Notes: generated by a model not told the origin, from the sequence alone. DNA of 18,157 nucleotides from FEN-1219 sp035644475 (GCA_035644475.1 DASQOL010000167.1:1-18157); one strand, 5' to 3'. Shown: positions 7,417 to 15,460, counted from the first letter of the stretch. Made by a program: numbers and translations.

Positions 7417-8814
7417 TCAAGCGAGCCCTTCCTTTTGCGCCCACGCGAGCGTGTCGTCGAGCCCGTCGCCGAGCCGGTCGAAGATGTCGTCGACGTCCTT
7501 CGGCTTCACGATGAACGGCGGACAGAGCGCGACCACGTCGCCGATCGCGCGCACGATCAAGCCGCGCTCCTGGCAGAGCGCCATGCACTTCGCGCCGACC
7601 GCGTGCCGCGAGTCGAAGGCCACCTTCGTCTCCTTGTTCCGCACGAGCTCGACGGCGCCGAGGAGACCGATGCCGCGCGCATCGCCCACGAGCGCATGCG
7701 TAGCCAGCGCCTGCAAGCGTTGCTGAAACTTCGGAGCCACGTTACGCACGTGCTCGTAGAGCTTGCGCTCCTCGTAGATCTCGAGCGCGCGCAACGCGAC
7801 GGCTGCGCTCACCGGATGGCCCGAGTACGTGAAGCCGTGGCCGAAGAGGCCCACCTGCCCGCTCGCCTCGATCATCGGCTCGTAGAGGAATTCCGGCACG
7901 ATGACGGCGCTGATCGGCAAGTAAGCCGACGACAGCGCCTTCGCGGCCGTCACCGTGTTCGGCTGCATGCCGAACGCCTGCGCGCCCCAGATCTCGCCGG
8001 TGCGGCCGAATCCCGTGATCACCTCGTCGTCGATCAGCAGGACGTCGTACTTGGCGAGCACGGCCTGGATCTTCTCGAAGTAAGTCTTCGGCGGCAGCAG
8101 CACGCCGCCGACGCCCATCAACGGCTCGGCGAAGAACGCCGCGATCGTGTCCGGGTCCTCGCGCAGGATCAGCTGCTCGAGGTTGTTCGCGAGCCGCGTG
8201 GCATAGTCTTCCTGCGACTCGCCGGGCTGCGCACCGCGGTAGTAGTAAGGCGCGTCGGTGTGCAGGATCCCGGGGAGCGGCACGTCGAAGTTCTTGTGAA
8301 ACGACGGCAGGCCCGTGAGGCCGGCCGACGCCAGCGTCGTGCCGTGGTAGCCCCTCTGCCGCGCGATGATCTTCTTCTTCGCCGGCCGGCCCACCGCATT
8401 GTTGTAGTACCACGCGAGCTTGATCTGCGTGTCGTTCGCGTCCGATCCCGAGTTGCCGAAAAACACGCGCGACGCCGCGAACGGCGCCATGCGCACGAGC
8501 TTGTCCGCGAGCCGCACCGCGGGCTCGTGGCTCTTGCCGGCAAAGAGATGCGTGAACGCGAGAGTCTTCAGCTGCTCGTAGGCGACGGACGCGAGCTCCT
8601 CGTCGCCGTAGCCGAGCGTCGTGCACCAGAGCCCGGCCATGCCCTCGATGTACTGCTTGCCTTGCGTGTCCCAGACGTGAATGCCCTTGCCGCGCGCGAG
8701 CACGAGCGGCCCGTTCTTGTGCAGGGCCGCGAGATTCGTGTTCGGGTGGAACAGATGCGCGAGATCCAGCGCGTCCAGATCCGCGGCGCTCGCTGCTTTT
8801 GCGCGTGTCGCCAT
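7417..8814 (-). CDS. class III PLP omega-aminotransferase (aspartate aminotransferase family)
   Basis: This 465-residue enzyme transfers an amino group from an amine or omega-amino acid, probably to pyruvate. Landmarks match the Chromobacterium violaceum omega-transaminase type: W63 in AGLWCTTLGYG, the GNSGSDAND phosphate loop (120-128), Y156 in GYHG, D263 in DDEVITGFGRTG, the Schiff-base lysine K292 in TAAKALSSAY, and R422 in VRAIGD (the substrate-carboxylate arginine, by alignment from memory). The natural substrate (beta-alanine, GABA, putrescine or another amine) cannot be read from sequence. I start at ATG 8814, with AGGGAG about nine bases upstream; a longer frame to 8853 lacks a binding site. 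It begins 45 bases after the patatin stop and precedes the small membrane protein. Confidence 0.92.
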   Translation of the reverse strand: MATRAKAASAADLDALDLAHLFHPNTNLAALHKNGPLVLARGKGIHVWDTQGKQYIEGMAGLWCTTLGYGDEELASVAYEQLKTLAFTHLFAGKSHEPAVRLADKLVRMAPFAASRVFFGNSGSDANDTQIKLAWYYNNAVGRPAKKKIIARQRGYHGTTLASAGLTGLPSFHKNFDVPLPGILHTDAPYYYRGAQPGESQEDYATRLANNLEQLILREDPDTIAAFFAEPLMGVGGVLLPPKTYFEKIQAVLAKYDVLLIDDEVITGFGRTGEIWGAQAFGMQPNTVTAAKALSSAYLPISAVIVPEFLYEPMIEASGQVGLFGHGFTYSGHPVSAAVALRALEIYEERKLYEHVRNVAPKFQQRLQALATHALVGDARGIGLLGAVELVRNKETKVAFDSRHAVGAKCMALCQERGLIVRAIGDVVALCPPFIVKPKDVDDIFDRLGDGLDDTLAWAQKEGLA

Positions 8815-8859
8815 CGTCACGTGCTCCCTGTGCGTCGAGCGGCGATGATACACCGCGCG

Positions 8860-11127
8860 CTAGAAGATCCGGCCGAGGAACACGTAGAACGCGTCGTCGC
8901 CCTGATCGGTCTTGCCGTAGCCGACGTACACCGGACCGACCGGCGTGCTCACGCCTGCCCAGAACGATCCGCCGAAGATGCTGTTGTGGACGGAGACGTC
9001 GCTGCGCGACTGGAAGACGTTGCCGAGCTCGAAGGTCACGCCCGCGAACGCGGGGAACAGCGCGAGATCGCCGATCCGCCGGTAGTACGCCGCGCCGACG
9101 CGCATCGCGTACTGGCCCGAGAGCTGGTTGCGATTCAAGCCGGAGACGTCGAAGAACCCGCCCATCCGGAACAGCCGGTCGAGCGGCGCGACGCCGCCGA
9201 TCGTGGCGTCGTAGCGCAGCGTGGTGAGCACCGTGTGCCGGCCCCAGGTCTTCGCGTGCGCGCCCTCGACCAGCAGCTGGTCGAAATCCGCGTCGGCGTG
9301 CAGTGCTCCGTCGCGCGAGCCGCGGATCTCGGTCGTGAGCAGCGAGCCCGCGCGCGGAAACGACACGTCGTCCATCGTGTCGATCGCAAACTTGCCGAAG
9401 AACTCGCCGCGCTGGAAGTGGTCCTCGGGCAGCAGCGTGGAGTCGCCGACGCGCAGCTCGGTCTTGCCCCCGCCGACCCGCACGCCGAAACGGTACTCGC
9501 CCCAGCTCGGAAGCTCGCGGCCCACCGCGAAGTCGACTTCGCCGGACCGCACGTTCGCCTCCGTCACCCTGTGCCCGTCTTCGTATACGTTGAAGATCAC
9601 AGACTCGAGGTCGAGCGACGGCGCATAGAAGTACAAGGCCTTCCGGCCGAACGGCTGATAGCGATCGAGCTTGAGCGCGGGCTCGTCGCCGATGATCGCC
9701 GTCGCGCGCCACTCGCCGCCGAGCTCGTTGGTCGCCGTGCGCAAGTAGCTCACCGCGAGCCCGAACAGCGCGTCCTCGTCGCCGGCGGAGCTGTATTCCA
9801 TGCCGAGCTGCAGGTAGTTCGGCCCCCACGAGCGCGGGTCGAGCTCCACGTCGAGGCCGGTGGAGTCGTCTTCGGTGATCAGGCCATAGCGGACATTCTG
9901 GTAGTACTCGAGCCCGTAGACCCTGTTCATCGCGCGCTCGACTTTTTCCACGTCGAGCGGCGCGCCGATCTCGATGTCGTCGAGCCGCGTCTCGATCACG
10001 CTGTCCGCGATCGTCGACTTGTTGTCGAGCTTGATGAAGTCGATTTTCGGCAGCTCCGCCATCCGCGGATCGTTGAGGCTCGCCGCGTAGGCGTCGTAAG
10101 CCTCCGGGGACAGCGCGAGCTTCTCGAAGTCGGCGCGCCGCGCCATCACGGCGTCGTAGCCCGCCTGGATCGTGTCCTTCATCTTGGCGAAGCTCGTCGA
10201 AGAGAGCTGCTCGCTGAACTGCGGCTCGAGCAGGATGTCGCGGGGCCCAAGCCTGCGCTTCTGGTCCGCGGAGCCGGTGCGCGTGAGGAGATTCGTCAAC
10301 TGCGTCGTCACGTCGAGCACCGACACGAGCGTGTCGCGGGTGAGCAGCGGCGTGGAGATGTCCACCGCGATCACGATCTCCGCACCCATCGATTGCACGA
10401 CCTCCACCGGCATGTTCATCGAGATGCCGCCGTCGACGAGCAGCCGCCCGTCGATCTCGAGCGGCGTGAGCGCGGCGGGGATCGACATGCTCGCGCGCAG
10501 CGCGCGCGCGAGACTCCCCGAGCGCAGGATCACGGGCTCGCCGCTCGCAAGGTCGCTCGCCACGGCGCGGAACGGCATCGCGAGCAAGTCGAAGTCGTCG
10601 ACGCGCGACGCGCGCAGCGTCTCGCGCGACAGGATCGTGTCGAAGACCTGGCCCTGCACGAACCCGATCGGCAGCTGGAACTGGCCGTGATTCAGGCCCG
10701 GCTTCTGGTCGACGAGGAACAGGTCGTCGTCGCGCTTGCGGTGAAACGACTTGAGCCGGCGTGGCGTCACGTTCAAGAACGCGGACTCCCACGCGAGGCC
10801 GTCGACGAGGTTCTCCATGTCGGCGACGGTCATGCCCGACACGTAGAAGCCGCCGACCACCGCCCCGATGCTCGTGCCCGCAATCAGGTCGACCGGCACG
10901 TGAAGCTCCTGGAGCGCCTTGAGCACGCCGATATGCGCGCCGCCGCGCGCGCCGCCTCCCGACAGCACGAGGCCGATCGACGGCCGTCCCTGCGCGACGT
11001 GCTTCGGCGGCGCGTCCGGAGGCGGCGAGCCCGGCTTTTCGGCGTCGCCCGGCTGCGCGTTCACCGTTGCGGCAAGCAGCACCGCCGCGCAAACGGCTAC
11101 TCCGAGGGCGAGGTAACGGCTTGGCAT
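8860..11127 (-). CDS. patatin-like phospholipase, type Vd autotransporter (PlpD-like)
   Basis: This 755-residue secreted lipase has three parts. A signal peptide (1-24, ending VNA) is followed by a patatin domain (about 50-335), with the oxyanion loop GGGARG at 57-62, the nucleophile Ser86 in GTSIG and the catalytic Asp232 in DGG. Next comes one POTRA domain (about 358-431). A beta-barrel of the Bac_surface_Ag/Omp85 type (about 435-755) ends in a C-terminal Phe, the usual outer-membrane signal. This is the layout of Pseudomonas PlpD (728 residues), which puts phospholipase A activity on or outside the cell surface. The frame opens at TTG 11133, but the GGAG is only one base from it and seven bases from ATG 11127, so ATG is the start. 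It diverges from the TetR gene and leads the aminotransferase and membrane-protein genes. Confidence 0.93.
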   Translation of the reverse strand: MPSRYLALGVAVCAAVLLAATVNAQPGDAEKPGSPPPDAPPKHVAQGRPSIGLVLSGGGARGGAHIGVLKALQELHVPVDLIAGTSIGAVVGGFYVSGMTVADMENLVDGLAWESAFLNVTPRRLKSFHRKRDDDLFLVDQKPGLNHGQFQLPIGFVQGQVFDTILSRETLRASRVDDFDLLAMPFRAVASDLASGEPVILRSGSLARALRASMSIPAALTPLEIDGRLLVDGGISMNMPVEVVQSMGAEIVIAVDISTPLLTRDTLVSVLDVTTQLTNLLTRTGSADQKRRLGPRDILLEPQFSEQLSSTSFAKMKDTIQAGYDAVMARRADFEKLALSPEAYDAYAASLNDPRMAELPKIDFIKLDNKSTIADSVIETRLDDIEIGAPLDVEKVERAMNRVYGLEYYQNVRYGLITEDDSTGLDVELDPRSWGPNYLQLGMEYSSAGDEDALFGLAVSYLRTATNELGGEWRATAIIGDEPALKLDRYQPFGRKALYFYAPSLDLESVIFNVYEDGHRVTEANVRSGEVDFAVGRELPSWGEYRFGVRVGGGKTELRVGDSTLLPEDHFQRGEFFGKFAIDTMDDVSFPRAGSLLTTEIRGSRDGALHADADFDQLLVEGAHAKTWGRHTVLTTLRYDATIGGVAPLDRLFRMGGFFDVSGLNRNQLSGQYAMRVGAAYYRRIGDLALFPAFAGVTFELGNVFQSRSDVSVHNSIFGGSFWAGVSTPVGPVYVGYGKTDQGDDAFYVFLGRIF

Positions 11128-11194
11128 ACTCAAGCTCCGACCAGGTCGGCCGAATGATGCCAGACGAGGATCGGGCTGGCGGCCGCCAAGGGCG

Positions 11195-11227
11195 GTCTGT
11201 CCCTAGGGTCAGACCCTAGGGACAGAC
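11195..11227. repeat. perfect 33-bp inverted repeat between divergent genes
   Basis: Arms 11195-11209 and 11213-11227 are perfect 15-bp reverse complements around the three-base loop CAG. Each arm contains its own inner palindrome, CCCTAGGG. It lies between the divergent patatin and TetR genes, 67 bases from the first and 62 from the second. It could be a REP-like element of the kind mobilised by REP-associated Y1 transposases (none is encoded here), or a regulator-binding site. No T-run follows on either side, so a simple terminator is less likely. Confidence 0.7.
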
Positions 11228-11253
11228 ACGGGGGGCCGACAGCGTCGCGCAGT

Positions 11254-11283
11254 TTGACGAAAACGAACGAACGTTCGTAAACT
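11254..11283 (+). promoter_or_regulatory. TetR promoter with embedded operator; likely leaderless mRNA
   Basis: TTGACG (11254-11259) and TAAACT (11278-11283) are separated by 18 bases. The spacer contains ACGAACGTTCGT (11267-11278), a perfect 12-bp palindrome of the type bound by TetR dimers. The -10 ends six bases before ATG 11290, so transcription should begin at or near the start codon itself. No ribosome binding site is present. A repressor on this palindrome would block polymerase directly, implying autoregulation (inference). Confidence 0.65.
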
Positions 11284-11289
11284 CCACGG

Positions 11290-11877
11290 ATGACCAAGGG
11301 CCAGGAAACCCGCGCCTCGATCTTGCGGCACGCCGCGACGATCGCGAGCGTGCACGGGCTCGACGGCCTCAGCATCGGCCGGCTCGCCGGGCTCTCGGGT
11401 CTGTCGAAAAGCGGCCTGTTCGGCCACTTCGGCTCCAAGGAGGCGCTCCAGCACGCGGTGCTCGAGTCGGTCATCGACGACTTTCGCGCGGCCGTGGTCG
11501 TGCCGGCGCTGCGCGAGACCCGCGGCAGCGCGCGCCTCGAGCGCCTGTTCGACGCCTGGCTCGCGTGGGCCACGGCCGGCCGCGCCGGCGGCTGCCCGCT
11601 GCTCGGCGCCTCGATCGAGCTCGACGACCGCCCCGGCCGGCTGCGCGAGTACCTCGTCGATCGGCAGCGCGCGTGGCTCGACTGCGTCGCCGGCGCGGCG
11701 CAGAAGGCCGTCGCCGACGGCGACTTCCGCGGGGATCTCGACGTGGTGCAGTTTGCATTCGAGTTCAACGGCATCGGGCTCGCGTTCAATTTCGCTCATC
11801 GGCTCTTGGGCGACTCGCAGGCCGCCGACCGGGCGGGCAGCGCATTTCGCGCGCTGGTTGCTAGCGCGAGTCGCTAG
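11290..11877 (+). CDS. TetR/AcrR-family transcriptional regulator
   Basis: This 195-residue protein is of standard TetR length. The N-terminal helix-turn-helix covers about residues 8-55, with ATIASVHGLDGLSIGRLAG, then LSKSGLFGHFGSKEALQHAV, the family hallmark where Phe-Gly-His-Phe replaces the usual Tyr-x-His-Phe. The C-terminal ligand domain includes GGCPLLGASIELDDRPGRLR (100-119), a segment seen in one common subgroup of the family. No ligand can be inferred. The gene has no Shine-Dalgarno and probably starts as a leaderless transcript. It is divergent from the patatin gene and 35 bases ahead of thioredoxin reductase, so it may control itself and either neighbour. Confidence 0.93.
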   Translation: MTKGQETRASILRHAATIASVHGLDGLSIGRLAGLSGLSKSGLFGHFGSKEALQHAVLESVIDDFRAAVVVPALRETRGSARLERLFDAWLAWATAGRAGGCPLLGASIELDDRPGRLREYLVDRQRAWLDCVAGAAQKAVADGDFRGDLDVVQFAFEFNGIGLAFNFAHRLLGDSQAADRAGSAFRALVASASR

Positions 11878-11912
11878 CCGCTCCGCTACGATACGCGCCC
11901 GAAGGAGACAGT

Positions 11913-12860
11913 ATGGCTGCGCAACATCATCGGCTCATCATCGTCGGCTCCGGACCCGCGGGCTACACCGCGGCGGTCTACGCGGCACGCGCGGCGCTCG
12001 AGCCGGTCCTGATCACGGGCGTCGAGGTCGGCGGGCAGATGACCACCACCACCGACGTCGACAACTGGCCGGGCGACGATCGCGGCGTGCTCGGCCCCGA
12101 GCTCATGGAGCGCATGAAGCGCCACGCCGAGAAGTTCGGCACCGAGCTCATCTACAACCACGTGGACCGCGTGGAGCTCGGCCAGCGGCCGTTTCGTCTC
12201 TTCTGCGGCAAGACGGAGTACACCTGCGACGCGCTGATCGTCGCCACCGGCGCGGCCGCGAAGTATCTCGGTCTGAAGTCGGAAGACGCGTACAAGGGCC
12301 GCGGCGTGTCGGCCTGCGCCACCTGCGACGGCTTCTTCTTCAAGGGCCAGCCCGTGGCGGTGGTCGGCGGCGGCAACACCGCCGTCGAGGAAGCGCTGTA
12401 CCTTTCGAACATCGCGTCGCGCGTCACCGTGGTGCACCGGCGCGACCAGTTCCGCGCCGAGCAGATCATGATCAACAAGCTGCTCGAGCGCGAAAAGCAC
12501 GGCAACGTGGAGATCCTCTGGAACCACGTGCTCGACGAAGTCACCGGCGACGAGCGCGGCGTGAGCGGCGCGCGGCTCGAGCACGTGAAGAGCAAGGCGA
12601 AGCGCGAGATCCCCGTGCAAGGCGTGTTCATCGCGATCGGCCACACGCCGAACACCAAGGTGTTCGAAGGCCAGCTCGAGATGGAGGGCGGCTACATCGT
12701 CGTGCGCGGCGGGCGCAACGGCCTCGCGACCGCGACGAGCGTCGAGGGCGTATTCGCCGCGGGCGACGTCGCCGATCCCGTCTATCGCCAGGCCGTCACG
12801 TCGGCCGGGTCGGGCTGCCAGGCCGCGCTCGACGCCGAGCGGTTTTTAACAGAAGGCTGA
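11913..12860 (+). CDS. trxB: thioredoxin-disulfide reductase
   Basis: This 315-residue flavoenzyme passes electrons from NADPH through FAD and a redox disulfide to thioredoxin in the cytoplasm. Motifs in order are: FAD-binding GSGPAG (12-17), the redox-active CATC (Cys135/Cys138), the NADPH site GGGNTA (152-157) with HRRDQFR (175-181), and the FAD-binding GDVAD (284-288) followed by RQAVTSAGSGCQAA (292-305). All key residues are present and length matches E. coli TrxB. AAGGAG at 11902-11907 precedes ATG 11913, and TACGAT at 11887-11892 is a possible -10. It is 35 bases after the TetR stop, so read-through from the TetR promoter is possible. Confidence 0.97.
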   Translation: MAAQHHRLIIVGSGPAGYTAAVYAARAALEPVLITGVEVGGQMTTTTDVDNWPGDDRGVLGPELMERMKRHAEKFGTELIYNHVDRVELGQRPFRLFCGKTEYTCDALIVATGAAAKYLGLKSEDAYKGRGVSACATCDGFFFKGQPVAVVGGGNTAVEEALYLSNIASRVTVVHRRDQFRAEQIMINKLLEREKHGNVEILWNHVLDEVTGDERGVSGARLEHVKSKAKREIPVQGVFIAIGHTPNTKVFEGQLEMEGGYIVVRGGRNGLATATSVEGVFAAGDVADPVYRQAVTSAGSGCQAALDAERFLTEG

Positions 12861-12970
12861 CGCGCCCTCGCCGATCGTCGCGACGGTGCGTGGATCATCC
12901 TCTCGAGAACGAGACGTGATTCACAAATCGTGATCGTGCGCGCAGCCACGTGCATGGCGCGAAATTCGCG

Positions 12971-12998
12971 TGGACGCCCGCGCACCCAAATGCATAAT
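12971..12998 (+). promoter_or_regulatory. possible promoter for the DUF882 peptidase gene
   Basis: TGGACG (12971-12976) and CATAAT (12993-12998) are 16 bases apart, four and five of six consensus bases. They lie about 70 bases ahead of ATG 13069 in an otherwise featureless 208-base gap after trxB. Support is by hexamer match only. Confidence 0.35.
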
Positions 12999-13068
12999 GA
13001 GAACCAGTGCTGCGTCTTGTACCGATGCGCGGCGCGATCATGGCTCGAGATTCGGGGGACAGTACGCC

Positions 13069-13611
13069 ATGCCGATCGGTCGACGCAGCTTTTTGCTCGG
13101 CACTCTCTCCGGCGTTGCCGGAGCGGCGACGCTCGCGCGCACGCGCTGCGCGTTCGCCACCGAGATCGAAGCGCACACCCTGTCCTTCTTTCATATCCAC
13201 ACGGCCGAGAACCTCAAGATCACGTATCGCGAGCACGGCGAGCTCGTGCCCGGCACGCTCGACGCGATCAAGCACTATCTCCGTGACTTTCGGAACGGCG
13301 AGGAGCACCCGATCGACGTGACGCTGCTCGACGAAGTCTGCCGCCTCTATCACGCGTTCGACTGCCGCGGTCACTTCGAGGTGATCTCGGGTTATCGCTC
13401 GCCGAAAACGAACGAGGCGCTGCGCCACGTGAGCACCGGCGTGGCGAAGAACAGCCTGCATCTCGAGGGCCGCGCGATCGACGTGCGACTCACCAGCGCG
13501 GCGCTCGACAAGCTCCGCGACGCCGCGATATCGCTGCGCTCGGGCGGCGTGGGCTACTATCCGGACTCGAAGTTCGTCCACGTCGACACGGGCGCGTTCC
13601 GCACCTGGTAG
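13069..13611 (+). CDS. Tat-exported DUF882/M15-type murein peptidase (MepK/YcbK-like)
   Basis: This 180-residue protein begins with a Tat signal: twin arginine in IGRRSFLLG, a hydrophobic stretch, and cleavage probably after AFA (residue 30). The rest matches the DUF882/peptidase M15A fold. Zinc-site signatures are SGYRSPKTN (107-115), then HLEGRAIDVR with His131 and Asp138, and HVDTG with His171. E. coli MepK of this family is a Tat-exported endopeptidase cutting peptidoglycan cross-links; the same periplasmic role is expected. ATG 13069 has GGGGGA about nine bases upstream. The longer open frame from 12970 would put 33 residues ahead of the Tat motif and is rejected. It stands alone, downstream of trxB. 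Confidence 0.9.
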   Translation: MPIGRRSFLLGTLSGVAGAATLARTRCAFATEIEAHTLSFFHIHTAENLKITYREHGELVPGTLDAIKHYLRDFRNGEEHPIDVTLLDEVCRLYHAFDCRGHFEVISGYRSPKTNEALRHVSTGVAKNSLHLEGRAIDVRLTSAALDKLRDAAISLRSGGVGYYPDSKFVHVDTGAFRTW

Positions 13612-13676
13612 ACATCGAGCGACCGGTCGAATAACACCAACGACGCCGGACTGAAGGAGCGACGGCCGCTCCGCAA

Positions 13677-13719
13677 TGCCAGAATAGGACCGTGTAGCTG
13701 ATTGCGCTGCGCGGGAGAT
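13677..13719. repeat. two short sequences repeated near 16216 and 16744
   Basis: TGCCAGAATAGGACCG (13677-13692) recurs at 16216-16231 with one change. A 22-base sequence at 13698-13719 recurs at 16744-16765 with two changes (20/22). In the first locus they are five bases apart; in the second they are about 510 bases apart. They may be remnants of a dispersed intergenic repeat. Confidence 0.35.
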
Positions 13720-13725
13720 GGTCGA

Positions 13726-14181
13726 TTGAAAACTGATGTCGCTGCAACTGCCGTCGTGCTCGCCGGTTGCCTACTGGTGTTGAAGCGCTTGGGGCGATGG
13801 AAGCATCGATTCGGAGCGATCGGATCACCCCTGATCGAACCGCCCACTTACCGAGCGCTGTTTCTTCTGGTGCTCATCGGAGCCCTTCTCATCTCCGTGC
13901 TGCCGGAAGCGGCCTTCGTGCTCCCCGCGCTCGATGCCGTTGGGCTGGATATCGTGACGATTCTCGTTGTGTTCGAGCTGCGCCACTATTTGGCTTCCGC
14001 GGCTCGATTCGTGGGCATCCCGACGAACGCCGGGGTCTACCTCCGCATACCTGCACAGGTCGCGCGCCGCTGCGGAGATATCCTGCGAACGAATCCGCGA
14101 CTCTGGTTGTACGCGTGCATGTGGCCGCTGATCTGGCTCCGCACGATCAAGGGAACCATGCCGCCATCAGTGCTGGTCTAA
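13726..14181 (+). CDS. small membrane protein of unknown function (151 aa)
   Basis: I start at TTG 13726 because GGGAG at 13713-13717 is eight bases upstream; an earlier TTG at 13702 has no binding site. The protein has membrane segments at about residues 5-20, 45-63 and 68-90, then a basic region (RIPAQVARRCGDILRTNPR) and a final hydrophobic stretch rich in Trp (LWLYACMWPLIWL). No family was recognised. Codon bias is weaker and GC a little lower than in the core genes, and it lies directly against a glutathione S-transferase remnant, so this may be a region of recent gain and decay. Real but uncertain gene. Confidence 0.6.
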   Translation: MKTDVAATAVVLAGCLLVLKRLGRWKHRFGAIGSPLIEPPTYRALFLLVLIGALLISVLPEAAFVLPALDAVGLDIVTILVVFELRHYLASAARFVGIPTNAGVYLRIPAQVARRCGDILRTNPRLWLYACMWPLIWLRTIKGTMPPSVLV

Positions 14182-14194
14182 TCCCCATGATTCC

Positions 14195-14473
14195 CACTGG
14201 TACGAGGAGCGCCAAGCTATCCTCGAGGATCGCGTCCGTGTACGGCTGGGCGAGCTTTCCAGTCGGCTTGGGCGTGCGGATTGGCTCGACGATGCGTTCA
14301 GCGCCGGCGACCTACTGATGGTGGCGGTGCTGCGCAGATTGAACGGATCGGGTGTGCTGGAGAACTATTCGAACCTTTCCGCCTATGTCGCCCGCGGCGA
14401 AGCGCGCCCCGCCTTCAAGCGCGCTTTCGACGCCCCGTTAGCGGTTTTCACCGGCAAGCCACCGACGAGCTGA
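14195..14473 (+). pseudogene. C-terminal remnant of a glutathione S-transferase
   Basis: Reading from about 14195 to TGA 14471-14473 gives roughly 92 residues that look like the helical C-terminal half of a bacterial glutathione S-transferase: WYEERQAILEDRVRVRLGEL, then LSSRLGRADWLDDAFSAGDL, LMVAVLRRLNGSGVLENY, and a tail LSAYVARGEARPAFKRAFD. AFSAGDLLMV corresponds to the conserved N-capping/hydrophobic staple segment. There is no start codon with a binding site near the beginning, and the thioredoxin-fold N-terminal half with the catalytic residue is absent from this window; upstream codons in this frame read as unrelated sequence. The fragment begins at the stop of the small membrane protein gene. 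I interpret it as a truncated, dead gene. Confidence 0.75.
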
Positions 14474-14506
14474 CAGGCGTCGGCTCTGGGCGATTTGCAC
14501 CGTCCC

Positions 14507-15460
14507 TCAGTTAGGGACGCCCTCTTCGGCTAGCGCAGGGATCGCGGGTTCGCCGGCTCGGTCCGCTCCGGCTCTTCGCCGCTTGACGACGCGCACCCAC
14601 CAAGTGATGAAGCCCGTCACGAACAGCACGGCGGGCACCAAGCCGAGCACCACCCACAGCCATCTGACCGTGAGGCCCCAGTTGCGGCCGAAATGCAGGT
14701 TCACAACGAAGCGCACGAGCCAGTCGAGCGGTCGTCGGTCGTCGCTCAAGTCCGCGTCGAAATAGTCGATCGTCCACTCGAATGGATCCGGATAACAGAG
14801 GTAGACGGCGGTGAGCGCCCACATGAATAGTAGAACGAGCGTCCAGATCCCGAGCGCGTTGTGCAGCCGCCGCGCAAAGCGCGCCGACTTCGCCGGTTTG
14901 CCCGGCAAGAGGTTGTGACGCACTCGGCCGACGCCGGGCCACCAAATGATCGCGCCCGTAATCACGAGCGCGAAGAACAACAGCGCGCCGACGCCGTTCA
15001 CCTTGCGGCCCGTTTGCCCCTTGAGGAGGTTGTCGTGCAGGTCCACGACCCACTCGATCGCCTCGACGATCGGCGGATACATCATGCCGATGTCGCGGAG
15101 CGCGTAAGGGTCGAACAACCGGTCGACCTCCTTGCCGTCTTCCAGCACCGTGATCATCACCGGCGAGTCCGGCCTGCGCCGCTCGATGACCGATGTGACT
15201 TCGTTTTGCGGATAGGCGCGGCGAACGGCGTCCTTTAGCTCATCACCCGTGAGCCGCGTGCCTTCCACCTTGACGCTGCGTGGTACGGACCAGCGGTTTA
15301 TGTCGGGCCGGATCACGCTCAAGCTGCCGGTGACGCTGAGCAGCACCACGTAGACGCCGACCAGGAGCCCGATCCACAGGTGCAGTTGCACGAGCACACG
15401 CCGCCAGGTGAGCAGCTGCGGCGCTCGAATCCATCTTTGCCAGCCGGACTGTTTGGCCAT
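14507..15460 (-). CDS. PepSY-associated transmembrane protein
   Basis: This 317-residue inner-membrane protein has four membrane segments, at about 28-50, 155-176, 200-223 and 264-288, with a PepSY-like periplasmic domain (about 65-135) between the first two. Histidines lie at segment edges: His27 in QLHLWIG, His142 in DLHDNLL, His200 in RRLHNALG and His256 in NLHFG, a pattern typical of PepSY_TM proteins and possibly heme-binding. Many relatives sit near iron-uptake or ferric-reductase genes; no such neighbour is visible here, so an iron role is inference. Length is at the short end for the family. ATG 15460 lacks a clear binding site. The stop lies inside a small hairpin (14501-14506 with 14514-14519). 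Confidence 0.88.
   Translation of the reverse strand: MAKQSGWQRWIRAPQLLTWRRVLVQLHLWIGLLVGVYVVLLSVTGSLSVIRPDINRWSVPRSVKVEGTRLTGDELKDAVRRAYPQNEVTSVIERRRPDSPVMITVLEDGKEVDRLFDPYALRDIGMMYPPIVEAIEWVVDLHDNLLKGQTGRKVNGVGALLFFALVITGAIIWWPGVGRVRHNLLPGKPAKSARFARRLHNALGIWTLVLLFMWALTAVYLCYPDPFEWTIDYFDADLSDDRRPLDWLVRFVVNLHFGRNWGLTVRWLWVVLGLVPAVLFVTGFITWWVRVVKRRRAGADRAGEPAIPALAEEGVPN

Noticed and set aside
7384..11157. A 1257-codon open frame on the plus strand, opposite the patatin and aminotransferase genes
   Set aside because: Its translation is an Arg/Val/His/Glu-rich low-complexity product typical of the antisense of GC-rich genes; the minus-strand proteins have full, intact motifs.
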